Positions 11,161 to 24,900 of a DNA stretch of 64,000 bases are shown piece after piece (within the stretch, counting starts at the first letter, position 1; every line of letters begins with the position of its first letter). The stretch is from assembly GCF_002127325.2 (NCBI RefSeq), contig NC_035433.2, positions 147,510,435 to 147,574,434 of the forward strand, read 5' to 3'. The stretch comes from Helianthus annuus (lineage: Eukaryota > Streptophyta > Magnoliopsida > Asterales > Asteraceae). A model generated the notes under the pieces. That model saw only the letters and a list, made by a program, of their open reading frames with translations, had not been told where the DNA came from and made no database searches. The translations under genes and the position numbers were made by a program.

Positions 11161-14137
11161 TGTAACACCCGTTCTTATAAATCAAGGTTTAACGTATATT
11201 TTGCGAAAATAATCATGTAATTTAAAATTACATATACATCGGAAATACGGGTTTGTTAAAAACTTTTACAATTTAAGTGATAAACATAATGTGATTTAAT
11301 TCGCCGTTTAGAATAACGACAAAACAACGTTGCGGAAGCTTTGTTTAACGTGTGTTCGGTTCTTGCTCGATGCTCGATCTTCATCCGGGACTCCCGACAT
11401 TCACCTGTGATCAAAACCAACTTAAAGGTCAGTTTTGATAATTAATTAACTAATACAATGGGGAAATTAGGAAAATCCAACATGGATATCTTAAACCCAA
11501 AACAAAAACTCATTTCTAACCTCCACCGTAACTTACGGTAGCACCGTAAGTTACGGTGGCCTCTGTGTTTCAATTATTCAACCGTACAACAGTAGGCATT
11601 TACCGTAACCAAATTATGTCCACCGTAACTTACGGTGGCACCGTAAGTTATGGTGGCCCCTGTATTCCATCTTTCTATTTTGCCGTTTTTGACACGAAAA
11701 CTTTAGTATCTTTCAATTTGCTCGTCCGTTTAACCTACCGTTTCTTCCTACGTGTTTGTAATTTGATTCTCCATCATATGGAGTTAAAATCTAACATCCG
11801 GTTTAACAAAATTTCAGACTTTTAAGTCTTTGGCTTATTACCCTTTTTGCCAACTTTTGACCCGTTCGTGATTTCATCATCAAACTTGTGTATTTGACCT
11901 TTATATCTCATATATTTCTTCAACTTAATGTTATCTACCATACTAGATTATAATCCCCGGTTTATTACACAAATTAAACTCGTTTTCGTTTGTATGCTTA
12001 TTTTGACCCGTTAAGGGTATTTATGCACTAAGGTCCCATAACATCCCTTTTATACTTATCTTAAGGATTTAATCTACCAAATCACTTATTTCCAACAACC
12101 TTTAAAGGTCGTTTGCCCGGTTTACCCATCAAGGGCATTTTAGTCAACTTTAGCCCCTCATTTACGACGAAGGGCATTTGCTACTTAATTGACCCCAAAA
12201 ATGTATGTTTAACTACAATCGTATTTATACGTACCTGGCTCGAGTCAACCTAGTGACCCGTTTCGACACCTTGCTTTTATTACCGATATTCTATGGCGAC
12301 GCAATTATCCCAATTACTATTCGCTCCTGTAACACATGACTTGACCACCACATTAGTTGATTTTGTCAAATGACGTTATTCCCACGATTTGACCCGTTCG
12401 GTCTATATAACCCAACATTTTCATATGTAACAAAAACATGGTTCTTAATTACCAATCACACATCCGAACCATTTCGGGTTTTCTCACTAGATCCCTTTCT
12501 TTCTAAAGTCAATTTCCTATATTTTTGACCCATTCGGCTTATGCTATGGGTGTCCTTTGAAACTTATTTTACTTTAGTCAATACTTGACTAAATTTCCAT
12601 TTTTACCCATTTTCCATTACTAGTTACGCTATAAGGTAACTTTAAGAAAACTCTTAAACTATTAACCAATTCATGACTAGTTTACCATTTTGCCTCTTTC
12701 ACCATTAATCATGGTTTAAAACGTTTCTATTCGTTCCAACCCAATTCGTTTCGTGTTGGAACCCATAATTCGAACCAAATCCTTTGTTGTATTTATCGCC
12801 TATAAAATAAACACGTATACTACAAGTAGGTGTAAGTTTTACTTACCTTGCATCCGAAACATGCTTTTACTTCTTATTTACTTCGTTTGACCCGCTTCCT
12901 TTCCAAGCCTCCACCTAGCTTGTCAAGCGTCAAACTATCATCATAATTCGTAAGACGGTTAGTTTAGTCATTATCACATACGACTATTCCACCTTACAAA
13001 CTCTATGTCGGAACTACTATCCGACTTCAATATTGGTTTATTTGACTTTCGATAGTCAACTAACTTCAATCATATTACACGCACAATAAGTTCAATCAAC
13101 ATCACGTTTAGAACCCATATTATTTCGTATTACACGTAGTTAGTCGAGTTAGCCAATTACGCGTTTCTTTCATAATTTCATTATGTCAACATTCATTTGG
13201 GCATTTTAACAAACACCTAATGTGCATAATATTACTTATTTACTAACTAATTCATAACTAGTTATCTTTACCAAGATTTATACCACAATTCAAACCTCTA
13301 TGTTTAGTGTTCATGAACTACACATCATATTTCCAGAAATCAGTTTCTAAGCACCAATTTACACTAGATTAGCATCCTACATCCTTGTGTTTATCATTTT
13401 CTCATAAAACCCATGAATTACCTTCAATGTGTTCATGAAATTTTTCAGAATTTAGCCATGATTTTACATGTTTTTGTCTAGGTTTTACTCCTAGACACCA
13501 TATCAACCCTAGTCTACCCAAATAGCTAACATGCAACATAAATTTTCAGATTTCCCAATTTCATGAGAAATTCAAACAGAGAATTAACACCAAATTTTAC
13601 ATACCTTGTAACCCCCTTGTGATGAGGATCACGAATCTATATATGTTTAGATTTTGATTTGGGACAAGAATTGACCTTCAATCTGGTTGTTTTGTGAATG
13701 TTTAAGGTTTAGATGGAGCCTGGGGGTCGCCCCTGATGTTGGTCGATTTCCACAAAACACAGACAATTGTGTTTTGTGTTTTATTTTGTTATTTCTATAC
13801 AATAGTTTTCATTTAGACACATATGGTCCCTCATTTTTCACTCTTAATTCTTTTGAACTCCTAACTACTCATAAGTGACTAACTAACTTAGTTAGTGTCA
13901 TTCCTAGTTAGTTTAGTAGGTTCGGGAAGTCGTAACCCGTTTACTTTAAGTCCCGTTAAATCGGGCCTTTTATCCATCCTATTTCTTTAAAAGCTTTTAT
14001 TGACTTTTTGTTTAATATTAGGATTAATTATTTAAATCATAATATTTACCGGGTAAAATTTTACCACTAACGGTACTTTACCCGTCTTTTAGTGTTAACG
14101 GAGTTTGATTACCCAAACCCGTTTTCGGGGTGTTACA
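11161..14137 (-). repeat. LARD1 3' LTR (minus-strand sense)
   Basis: 2977 bp, with about 22 substitutions against 30368-33344 by eye and no indels seen. It contains the palindromes at 11523-11559 and about 11618-11660. Confidence 0.92.
11523..11661. repeat. Paired palindromes in the LARD1 LTR
   Basis: CCACCGTAACTTACGGT is followed three bases later by its reverse complement (17-bp arms). Each arm is itself a near-palindrome (ACCGTAA/TTACGGT). A second copy with one mismatch lies about 60 bp on. Both occur in the other LTR near 30730 and 30826. Confidence 0.8.
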
Positions 14138-15236
14138 AGTCTACCCCCCTTAAAGAGGTTTCGTCCTCGAAACCTTTTCTTACATAATTTATTGAGTTTC
14201 AACCCAATGTACATAAACTGAGTAACCTTCTAAGCATTACTCACACTCTGACCATTTGTTAGTGTCATTAGACAAATATGGTAACATCTTTTAATTACAC
14301 AACATATGTATTCTTTCATGCGAAATTACGCAACTCAGAATAACACCATCTCGTTATTTCGACTTGTTTGATTAACTTAGCGAAATCCATCGCCTTTATA
14401 CTTTCGGATTCTTTGTGAATCCGTTATTTTCGCCCATTTGTATGTTTCTATTGAGATCTTTCACTGTTTTTTTTTTTTACAAACAGACCCTTTCCTTTAC
14501 GAACTTATTCATTTGGTTCATTCATACAGAATTCGCCGCTAAAATGAATTTCCTGATTTTATCTTATTTATTTAGCACTATCTAGGTGTGCTATTAACGG
14601 AATTCTACAAGGCATATTACCACATACCTTTCGGCCTTATCCTTTTTATCGTGCCTTTACTCGAACTGACTTCCCAACACTTTGCTTGTGTTGTCTTGTG
14701 ATCGCTCAGTATAGGCGATCAATACTTTTTGTTATTATGACCTTATGGACCATCGCTGCCGTCTTCTACTCACTTACCTTTATTGTTTGGCTTGACTGAG
14801 TAGCTATTTGGCCACTTGGTCATACACGCTTATCAACTATGATTATTTGACGCTAATCTTAATATAGATAGCGTGTTGAACACTTTCTTAATTTAAATAT
14901 TGACCTTAACCGGCCTCACTGACTAGACTTATTAGTCTAGTTACTTCATACCCATCTTTCGCGCTACTATGTGATTTTATTTCACATAACTTTCCTGACC
15001 GTGATCGCGTCACGTCATGTTTAATTTATATCAAAATTTCATTTTTGAAAATATCGCTTTTCAAATGTAACGTCTTGCGCCTATCAGTGTCAAGACTTGA
15101 ACCTTTCATGCTTAATATTCAATTTCCTATCAGAATTCATATTGGTGACAACGTTATTTCTTACAAAAATCGAAGTTTTAGTTTTAGGATCCTTTCTTTA
15201 ACTTTTGTCATTTATCCATACATTGATATTGACAGT
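14138..15236. other. LARD1 internal region, 3'-side part (non-coding)
   Basis: On the minus strand this runs from the Tat insertion point to the polypurine tract. No ORF longer than about 65 codons is found. Only the pol-tail remnant next to the LTR (14138-14180) looks coding. Confidence 0.7.
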
Positions 15237-16036
15237 TGATGAAACAATGGTTAACCGGGCAGGGTTAACACACTGGTCTCGTCAAGAAGGGTTAATCCCT
15301 TCCTCTCGGAGATCGCTGGCTGGGTCACCGGTGGATGATCTCCTGCACAAGGAAACAAGCCGTGACTCGTAACAAGGAGGATGGGGTGGGGGGTGCTCCT
15401 TGTTACCACTCTCCGGCGTAAGAATCAGTAGTTTGCTTGGGAAGCAAAGCAAGATTGTAGTAGTAGTGAGAGAGTTGTGTAGAGATACCTCAAACCTGGT
15501 TTGGGGTTGGTATTTATAGCCGAGGAGTGAAGGAGGAGATTGATGGATGGGCTGACGACGAGCTGCACCGTTGCAGGTGTGTCAGTCTCGCCGGCCGTGG
15601 GGGTTACGCCACGTCAGCCCATTGCTTTAATAGCTCTGACAGGGGACTGTCGCCGGCGCCACTTGGTGTCAGCCACTTGCCTGGCGTGTCAGTCCACTTG
15701 CTGGATATGCAGGGTGCGGTGCGAGCCGCATCGCTGCATGTGGTAACGTCTGAAGTTACCGCGTCTCCTACTTGTGATCAAGAAATACGCGAGATGCGGT
15801 GTTGGCCGCATCGTCGTATGTTGGAGACTATTTGCTCGCTTCCCTTGTCGTGACGAAAATGGCCATATGATGCGGTGCCAGCCGCATCGACATGTTCATC
15901 TTCTTTCGTACTTGGGTCAAGCTATTCATCTTCGAACCGAATGGGTTCGAAGGATGTGACCGCATGGGTGCGGTTTGCTTGCTGGTAGGGGTTTGTTTGA
16001 TGCGGGTAATGGTCGTTTTGGGACCATACCCCTTCA
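15237..16036 (-). repeat. Tat 3' LTR (minus-strand sense)
   Basis: 800 bp and nearly identical to 27538-28337. Four short hairpins built on GATGCGG/CCGCATC arms occur at about 15713, 15793, 15869 and 15957. Confidence 0.93.
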
Positions 16037-17720
16037 AGTCCCCCCAGTCTAGTGTTGCTCCCTTGTGCAAGTTGCACGTGGGAGGAGTACTGGACTTATA
16101 GTGTAGGAAGGTAGTGTGGCAGTTTGGAGAAAATTTTAGGCCAGATCAACCTGGTGATCTGGTAAAAAATCCGGCTATGCCTCTTCCGTACCGGTGAAGG
16201 GATTTCGCTTGATGCGAAATTCTCAGCCGTTGCATGTCATCAGGTGGGTTGCCACCTGTTGTTGTGTTGAAGGCCTGTTAGGGACCTTCATAGTAATGCT
16301 GCACAAACTTCGAACCAACCTTTTTGATGGTGGTTCGAAGGTTTGCACATGTTTCGAACCTCTTGGAGGTGGTTTCTTCTTCGAACCATTTGCCAGAATG
16401 GTGCACGAAGAAGAAAAGAAAAACTTGTAAACCAACCGTTGCGGTCAGGTTTGAAGGTTTTGGATGTTGTGTTAGAACTTTGCTCAAGTTCTATGTTCAG
16501 CATCCTATGATGAGATGACCATCCCTTTTTTGTTGGGTGTTCGTGTTCATCTTGATAGCTCTCAAGTAACCGTACGTTCTTTGCGGTTACTTCGTTGCGT
16601 CATTGTTGGCCGTGTTTGGTCGAACAATGTGGATCTAGACTATGGGTAAATAAACATGGTCATAGGCAAGGGGATGCCCATCGTTGTTTATTCCAAGCGA
16701 TCCATTGGTAGGTAAACAAAGTCCTAAGCAGACTTGTTACCGCGGTCCGTTGGCAGGTAAACAAAGTCATAGGCAGACTTGTTACCGCTGTTTGGACACT
16801 TGCTGCTTGATAAGTGCTTGTTTAGAGCACGTATCTGCGTTCTTTCTGGGGCCACTTACCTTCACGCTCCAATACCGAGTTTACAACGAGGTAGCCTCGT
16901 TCGGTGATGTGGAGTGAGCTTTGCGTTTCCGTAGCAACCACTCTGCGGAAGCTATGGTTATGTCTGTAGCTCGTCATGGGTGTCTGCAATGTTGCAGTCC
17001 CATATTCGCTCAAAGTGTGCTTGTTGCACGGACGTAACTCTTTGAAGGTTCAGGAGTCAGGGCTGCTGATGTGCGGGCGCGTAGATTCCGTTCCTTCTTT
17101 CTTCTGAAGAAGTTGTTCATGCACCCTCTGTGGTTGTGAACCGGACAGGAGGGATTTGAAGCTTGAAGAAAAGGAAGGCAATGCGCTTTGCCTGTTTCTG
17201 AGATGCGGTTCAGTCCAAAGAACAATACTGGTTCTGAGCATCTGACACATCTGAATGGGTTCATGTGTGTCACTTCCGCATATTTCACGTGTGTTCGTGA
17301 GTGATGCGGAAAAGGTAATATATCCCTTTATAGCATAGATAGATATATTTCTACCTATTTTTCAGGGTATATAAAAAAAACGACATGCGGTATGGGTTAT
17401 GGTGCGGTAAACCAGAAAAAACCGCATGCCGCTTATGTTTTTTGGATAATGTTGTCGCTTTTTCTTGCCTACGTGGCTTAATCGCACGTGTGAGTTGGTA
17501 GAAGTTGGTGAGACGTTTCTGCATGTGCTGAAATGAAAGGACATTTGTACTGCCCGAGGTATTAAATGCACTGTAGCAGGGAGTGTAAACGTCTTCTTTG
17601 TCAGGCGCGTGGGCGGCCACGCGCGCGTGATAACCGTCAGCTGAAACGGCGCTCGACACGTGTTGTTGCAGGATACGCTCTTTTTGAACGTGATAATTTG
17701 CTTTCTCCCTCCGCATTAAT
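16037..17720. other. Tat non-coding segment between 3' LTR and antisense gene
   Basis: This holds the polypurine tract at its left edge. A 45-bp tandem repeat lies at about 16705-16797 (GGTAAACAAAGTC core at 16711 and 16756). GAACC-rich stretches lie at 16300-16390. No convincing gene is present; the open frames are short and overlap one another on both strands. Confidence 0.6.
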
Positions 17721-17729
17721 TGCGATGGG

Positions 17730-17737
17730 TATATAAG
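17730..17737 (+). promoter_or_regulatory. TATA box of the Tat antisense gene
   Basis: TATATAAG lies about 160 bp upstream of the ATG at 17897 on the plus strand, in a setting typical of a plant core promoter. It suggests a promoter separate from the LTR. Confidence 0.6.
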
Positions 17738-17896
17738 GGGATAACCGTTTGTGGTTTCCTCTCACTTTGTCGAAAATTCAAAAAATTTGCCGTTTGAGAG
17801 AAAGTTGTTATCTGTCTTCTCCGACGATTTTTTCTGAAATTCCGGTGAGGTTTCTAGTGTTTCTGTTCACCATCTTCTATTTCTTTGATATTTTCG

Positions 17897-20800
17897 ATGG
17901 CTGAACCATCTAGTCCACACAATGTGGAGGGTGAAAACCCTGAACAGCCGATAGTGGCTGAGGAAGAAGAAGAGGATGATGACGTTGATGTTCCCGGTGG
18001 TGGGTTACCGGTGTTGAAGTGGACAAAAGGTAGTTTTAAAACCCTGATGGCCACTGTTCAGATGGCCAAAGACTGGAATGCTACTTACCCACAAGTGGGG
18101 GACACCGGTGCCGATGCTCCGGCCGGTTATATAACCTTGTGGGCGGATTTTTTCACCCACGGTAACCTTGGGTTGCCGGTGACGGTGTTTGTGGCGGAGG
18201 TATTGGAGTATTATCACCTCCATATCTCCCAGCTTAGTCCTTTCGGAATGTTCCGAATTAGGAATTTTGAGTACACATTCCGTGCCCATGGCCTGCCCAT
18301 TTCAGTGGAGAATTTCCGGCGTTTCTACCAGTTGACGGTGAACACCGGTTTTTTCTCGTTCACTCAAAGGCATGGGAGTCTGAAGTTGATGACACCCCCT
18401 AAGGGTGTGACAGGCTGGAAGAAGAGGTTCTTCTACGTGAAAGCCTGTGCGGTCTATGCTAACATGTCTTTCAGGAACGTCGATGTTGGAGTTTCTGATG
18501 AAGATATTCCTGTTGCTTCCGCAAAGACCGCGGACTGGTTCTCTAGGCTGCGGCCTATTGAACTCAAGAAGTTGGATAATGACCAACTATGGATATTGCG
18601 GATGATGCTCTCTAGACCGGATAGGAAGGAAAGACCCGTGTTACGAGAACAGGGTGGTGGTAAGTTAGTTACCCTTTGTTATTTTCCTTATTTCCTAAGC
18701 CTTTGTGGTAACCTGCATGCATGTATCAGCGGATGCGGTTGGCTTGTGGAGGATGTTTGAACCTGATTTCAAGGGCCAGGTTGAACTGATCGCGGTTGAG
18801 CTGAAGAAAGGTTTCAACCTTGAAATTCTGAAGAACTTCCGCGTACCATCAAAAGCGGTGCTGGAAGCCCCGGTTCCGGGAGACGCAAGAGGTACGTCTT
18901 ACGTGGCATTAGTTTTTTCAGTTTATCTTTTTGACTGGTTCTGTTGATTGTGTCAATCCAGGTGTCCTTGCGGATTTGGGGAAGTTTGAGAAACGCGTCC
19001 CCAAAAAGACTGTGGAGAAGAAAACGGTAAAAAAGACCGTGCGGGGTCGTGGTAAGGGGAGTGTTGAAGGCTCAGCTGCCCCTTCTTCCGTTTTCGAAGC
19101 CGCAGGTACCTATCAATCTTGTTCTCGGGGATATACCGATTACGTCGTAGTATCTGACACCCTTGAGGGTTTGGGTGTTATAGGTAGCGGTGCGGCCGCG
19201 GGTGGAACTGCTGTGGTTCCCCCCGTTGTTGGAGAGAAAAGGGGGACAGAGCAGAAAGCTGCTGGTGGTGGTGAACCGAAGAGGCGGAGACTGCAGACCA
19301 GGAGAGTTGCTCCGGTGCAGAAGAAACCTGCAGTCGCTGCTGGTAAGTATATCCCTTTTCTTTGTTTTGTATGTACCATGAGTGGGAAATACTCATTGAA
19401 TACTCTTTGTATTTGCAGAATCCCGAGATGCGGGGTATTCTTTTTTTGACATTCCTGCGTCTCCTCCGCACACCGCTGCCGCGGGTGCGGATGTATTGAA
19501 GGAGAAGGTCGCGCCTAAGGAGCCTGCGGCCCCTTTTGCTGTGCCAGTTCGTGATCCCCTTTTGGAGAAGACGGTGGAGGCGACTGCTGACCGGATTTTT
19601 GACACTGTGGACTCCTCGGACAATCTGATCTCTCCTGATGAGGGTGACGGATTGAACTTGAGGTTCTCAGATGCCGGTAAGCAGAAGTCTGATGCTGAGG
19701 TGCGGCAGCAGGATGCTGAGCCGCAGAAGTCTCCTGCTGGGGAGAAAGGTAGCGGCTCGTCTGCCGGTGGTGCGGGTTACGACGGGCCTCCAATTCAGCC
19801 TGGAGAGTCTGAATTGGAGTATTATTACCGCACCTACTCCCCGGGTCGCAGTATGGTGTACCACCGACCCCCCTGGGCTGTTATGCAGGGGGATGATATT
19901 TCTAACGACCCTGCGGCATGTAGGGAGATTTTGGGTGGTCTGGGGACCCCCTTTGAAGTTGATCGGGCTCGTGCCGCACCGCGGGAGCTGCGTATAAACC
20001 AGCTCTCGACCATGTTGGTAGGGACTTCCATTGTGGCTAATGCCATTGTGGAAGATTATAAGGTGCTGGGCCGCCGCGAGGAAGATGCTGCTCGCATGCG
20101 GGCAGAAGCGGAAAAGCTGGTCCAGGCTGCCCGTGCGGGTGCGGAGCAGCTGGAGAAGGACAAAGCTGCTTTTGAGAAGCAAAAGCAGACTTCTGAGTGG
20201 GCTGCCACTGCCCAGCTGAAACAGGTGCGTACTCTTGCTAAACTCCTTGCTGATGAGCGCAAGAGTTGGAACGAAAAGTTGTCCAATGAGCGCAAGAAAT
20301 GGAATGAATCTTGGGCTAAGCAGAATAACGTTCTGTTTCATACTCGGCAGGAGTTGGCGACTGCCAAGGCAGCGAATGCTACCTTGAGCAAGGAGAAGGC
20401 TGCGGCTGAGGCCGTTTCTGTTAAAGCGCTGCAGGCGAAGGCCGACGCCTTGAAGGCCCTTGAAGAGGCCAAAGAAGCCGGGGCTCGTGCCTCAAAAGCC
20501 CAGGAAGAGGCCGCAGAGAAGGAGAGCCGTGCTTCTAAGGCTCTTGAAGAGGCGAATGCGGAGCGCATTCGTTTAGGCAAAGTTGTTGAAAGCCTGCAGG
20601 TATGTTTCTTTACCTTTGTTGCTTTCGTCTTTATTGTTTTGAAAATATTCATTGAGTGAACTGTTTGCTGTTCTTGTAACAGGCTGAGGTTCAGGCCCGG
20701 GAGGTCGCGGTTACGGACCTTACTGCCCGCGTATCTGTTGCGGAGAACCGGGCTGACGCTGCTGTTGAGGCCAAGGATGCCTTGGTGTCCTCTTTTAACC

Positions 20801-21273
20801 AGCTGGAAGCTGACCGTGAGTGGTTGCGGACTCACGGCATCGCGCGTGTAAGTATCCTTTGCCTTTACATTTGCTTGGATTAGCATTCAAGACTTATGAT
20901 CTTTTTATTGCAGATTGTCGAGGCTATAATGAATGCCCCTGAGACCTCATCAGGTTTGGACCTGGTTAAGGAACGTGCGCGTGATGCTGGCTTCAAGGCT
21001 GGTTTTAACCGCTGCATTGGGCACATCAATGTACTATCCGCAGGCGGTTATACCGATCAGGCATCCGGGTTCCGTGATGTGGATACCGAGGGTCGTCTGG
21101 AAGCGGCCGTAGCCTCCTTTTATGACACGCCCCTTGCCTGTGTAGGGGAGCTGGACGAGTGTTTGGAGGTTGCGGACTATGTTGACCGCTTGCGGATGCT
21201 GTACCCTGTCGTGGAAGAGGAAGAACCCGCTGGTGGTGCCGGAGGCGACGCGGGGACCAGTGGTTCAAAATAG
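17897..21273 (+). CDS. Antisense accessory gene of the Tat element (putative 'gypsy-type transposon' domain protein), six exons
   Basis: The exons read as 17897-18659, 18730-18891, 18962-19342, 19419-20599, 20683-20847 and 20914-21273. All introns are GT-AG and the frame stays open, giving about 1003 residues. Exon 1 carries an acidic start (EEEEEDDDVDVPGG). It then has a folded region (about residues 50-240; LPVTVFVAEVLEYYHLH, FRAHGLPISVENF) resembling the plant family annotated as putative gypsy-type transposon/transposase. Exon 3 is rich in K, R and G with a nuclear-signal-like PKRRRLQTRR. Exon 4 is a long Ala/Glu/Lys coiled coil. The function is unknown; in Tat elements such antisense ORFs are recurrent. 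Splice sites are inferred, but all phases agree. The start at 17897 is preferred over an upstream frame because it follows the TATA box and has the conserved-looking MAEPSS beginning. Confidence 0.78.
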
Positions 21274-21939
21274 GGTTTAGGTTGGCGAGTGTGCCTCCTT
21301 TTTTGTATTCCTCTTGTATAGGGTAGGAACTTTATGTAAATTCAGTAAGCATCATGTAGATACTTGAATTTTTTGAATATAAAGTTTCTTTGTTCAGTTT
21401 ATACAAGTGTTTTTAATTCTTGCATGTCTGAACGTGTGTATGCGTAATCTTTACCCATTTATGAACGGGGTCAAGTATACTCCATACTTTTGTTGTATGG
21501 GTATGCATCAATTCTGTTATTTACCGTGTGAGGGTTTTTAGAATTGCTTAAGCTTTGTAAAAGCTTATGTTACCGGAACTCTACCCATTTGTGAATGGGG
21601 TCGAGTGTACTCCATACCTTTGTCGTATGAGTCCGCGTCAATTCCATTGTTTGCCTTTTTGGGGCTCAGGAATTGTGTTTAACAAAAACTTGTGTATCCG
21701 GCCGGATAAAACATGCAAGTCTGTTTGTCTTTTGCTGGCCTATTACAATATTTGTGTGTGGTTACCACTTTGTATGGGTATCATGAATGAAGATTTTGCC
21801 AATCTGTTTTTGGGATACCGCAAAGTGGAACACGCATTTGTAATAGTAATAACAAACAATATTGTAGAAAATTGCTTATTTATTTATTTGCAAATGGCCT
21901 GCGGCCCGATAGGTTACATAGAGAGTGTAGGAACATAGC
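21274..21939. repeat. Tat spacer between antisense gene and pol end, with a direct repeat
   Basis: Two diverged copies of a unit of about 128 bp (TACCCATTTATGAACGGGGT near 21453, a similar copy near 21580). A possible polyadenylation signal for the antisense gene (AATATAAAG) lies near 21376. The convergent gag-pol ORF ends at 21940. Confidence 0.6.
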
Positions 21940-24900
21940 TTACATATAGCAGCGTCTAAGCTGTTGTGCGTTCCATGTTCTGGCGATAGGTTCGCCCTCT
22001 AGTGTTTGTAACCTGTATGCGCCCTTCCCTAAGACCTCGCTGATGAGGTAGGGTCCTTCCCACTTGGGGGCAAGTTTTCCTGGGCGTTCGGCATTAGATG
22101 CCTCGTTGTCACGTAGGACGTAGTCCCCTGGAGTGAAAGTACAAACGCGAACTCGCGCGTTGTAATACTTTTCCAGTTTGGATTTGTATTTGGCCTCGTT
22201 GATGGCGGCGTTCTCGCGCCTTTCTTCTAGGAGGTCCAAATCGATCCTACGTTCCCTATTGTTGTCTAGCTTTTCGATAGCCAACATTCTAGGAGATGGG
22301 AGGCCCATTTCCGCGGGTATCACCGCTTCAGACCCGTAGACGAGGCTGAAAGGTGTTTCCCCGTTGCTTGTTTTTGGGCTAGTGCGGTGAGCCCATAAGA
22401 TGCTTGGGAGTTCATCGACCCAGCCACGCCTGGCTGTTCCCAATCGTGCTTTGATTCCTTCGACTAAGCCTTTATTTATACTCTCGACTTGGCCGTTCCC
22501 TTGTGGGTGTGCGACTGACGAGAATATGTGTTTGATGTTCAGCTCTTCTAGCCATTGTTGGAATTCGTCGGCAGCGAAGTTGGTGCCGTTGTCGGTAACA
22601 ATGTACATTGGTAAACCGAAACGGCAGATGATGTGCTCCCAAATGAACTTTCTTGTTATCATAGCAGTGGTGGAAGCGAGTGGTTTCGCCTCTACCCATT
22701 TTGTGAAGTAATCAACCGCCACTATGATAAATTTAACTGCACCTGGTGCGTCCGGGAATGGTCCCACTACGTCGATCGCCCATTTTTGAAAAGGCCATGC
22801 AGTAGTGACGGGGACCAGATTGTTTTTTGGCCGCAAAGTTTTTGGTGCATGGCGCTGGCAGTCCATGCATTTGCGTAATTCTTTGACGGCGTCCAGGTGC
22901 ATGCCGGGCCAGTAATACCCGGCATTCATGATTTTTGCCACGACCATGCGTGGTCCGGCATGTATGCCGCATATGCCCTCATGTATCTCTCGGATAAGGT
23001 ATGTGGCATCTTGTGGATTAACGCATCGGAGGAGCGGTCCGAGGTATGACTTTCGGTATAAGATACCGTCTCCCATTTGATAGTGGCACGCTTTGTATTG
23101 CAACTTACGTGCCTCTGTTTTGCTCTCGGGAGTCACACCTGACTGGAGGTATGCGATAATTGGTGTCATCCATGACGTTGTTCCGTATTGGATGACACTG
23201 ACCTGGCGTAGAGGAACCGAAGGATTTTGCAAAATCTCGATACGTACCTCCTTTGCCAAGTGTTGGAAGCTGGTGGATGCAAGTTTTGATAGTGCATCCG
23301 CAGATTTGTTTTCGCTTCGATTAATGTGTCGAATATTGAATGAAGCGAATTTGGATTTTAGCTGCAGGGCTTGCTCGAGGTAGAGGATCATGATATCCCC
23401 TTTGGCGGCATAGTCGCCGCGTACCTGGCCCGCAACTAACAAGGAATCGACGTGCGCTTCCAGATGTTGCACGCCGATTTTGACTGCTAAACGTAGCCCG
23501 GCTAGTAGTGCTTCATATTCTGCCTCGTTGTTGGTGCTTTTAAAATCGAGGCGGATGGCATATGTAAGCTCTTGGCCGTCAGGGCTGACGAGTCGCAGAC
23601 CTGCGCCCGCGCCGTCCTCGTTGGATGCACCATCGGTAAATAGTGCCCATACTTCTGAGGAGGGTGGTGGGGGCGCAGGATTTTGGGATTCTTCGCATTC
23701 TTGGATGCGATCCGCTGGTACTTCAGCGGCGAAATCAGCTAAGATTTGGCCTTTGATGGCAGGGCGCGGTTTGTAATGTATTGTGTGTGCGCCCAGCTCA
23801 ATTGCCCATTTTGCTAATCTCCCAGAGATGTCGGGTTTGGACAGGATCGGGCCGATCCTGTAATTGGTTAACACTGTGATGATGTGGTTTACGAAGTAGC
23901 GTCGTAACCGTCTTGAAGCATGTACCAGTGCTAGTACCAATTTTTCCATTATTGAGTATCTCGTCTCCGGGTCGTTGAGCATTTTGCTGATATAATAGAT
24001 GGGTGTTTGAACCCCCGTTCGTTCCACTATTAATACCGCGCCCACTGCGTTGTCCGCAGCGGATAGGTATAAGATGAGTGGCTCATCTTTGCATGGTGCG
24101 GTTAGTGTTGGGAGTTGTATCAAACACTCCTTCATTTCCTGGAAGGCCTTTTCGGCCTCTGTGGTCCACTGGAATTGTTCTTTCTTTGAACAGCTTCGCA
24201 GGGTCTTGATGAAAGGGTATGACTTGGCTGCGTGGTTAGCCAAGAACCTGTTGAGTGCCGCCAGCCTTCCGGCCAGGCGTTGCATATCTTTCATCGATGC
24301 AGGCGATGGCATGCGCTCGATCGCCTGCACTTTTTCCGGGTTTACCTTGAATCCATCTTTGGTGACGATGAACCCAAGGAATTTGCCCTCTTCCATTCCA
24401 AACGAGCATTTCCCTGGATTGAGCTTCATGTTGACGCTTCGCAGAGTTTGGAATGTTCTTTCTATATCGGTGAGCATGGTATCTTCTTCCATGCTCATGA
24501 CGACCAGGTCGTCCATGTAGATTTCGACACTTTTGCTTATTTGACCGCGGAAAGTGTCGTTCATCAGTTTTTGGTAGGTTGAGCCCGCGTTGCGCAACCC
24601 AAACGGCATTTTTGTGTAGCAGTAATTTCCGGTTGGGGTCCGGAATGCCGTTTTGTCTTCATCCTCAAGTGCCATTTGTACCTGGTGGTACCCTTTGTAG
24701 CAATCGAGGAAACACTTCCACCGAAATGGCGCGAGGTTATCGACTTTTTCGTCGATTTCTGGAAGCGCGTAACAATCCTTGGGGCAGGCCTTGTTAAGGT
24801 CCTTGTAATCGACGCACATGCGCCAGCCCCCGGATGGTTTTTCTACCATGACAGGGTTGGATAACCAAGTCTGGTACTTGACTTCCCGCAGTATACCTGC

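Noticed and set aside
15527..15853. Open frame of 108 codons repeated identically at 27828-28154
   Set aside because: Both lie in the two copies of the Tat LTR, on the strand opposite to the element. The identity is that of the LTRs, not a gene family.
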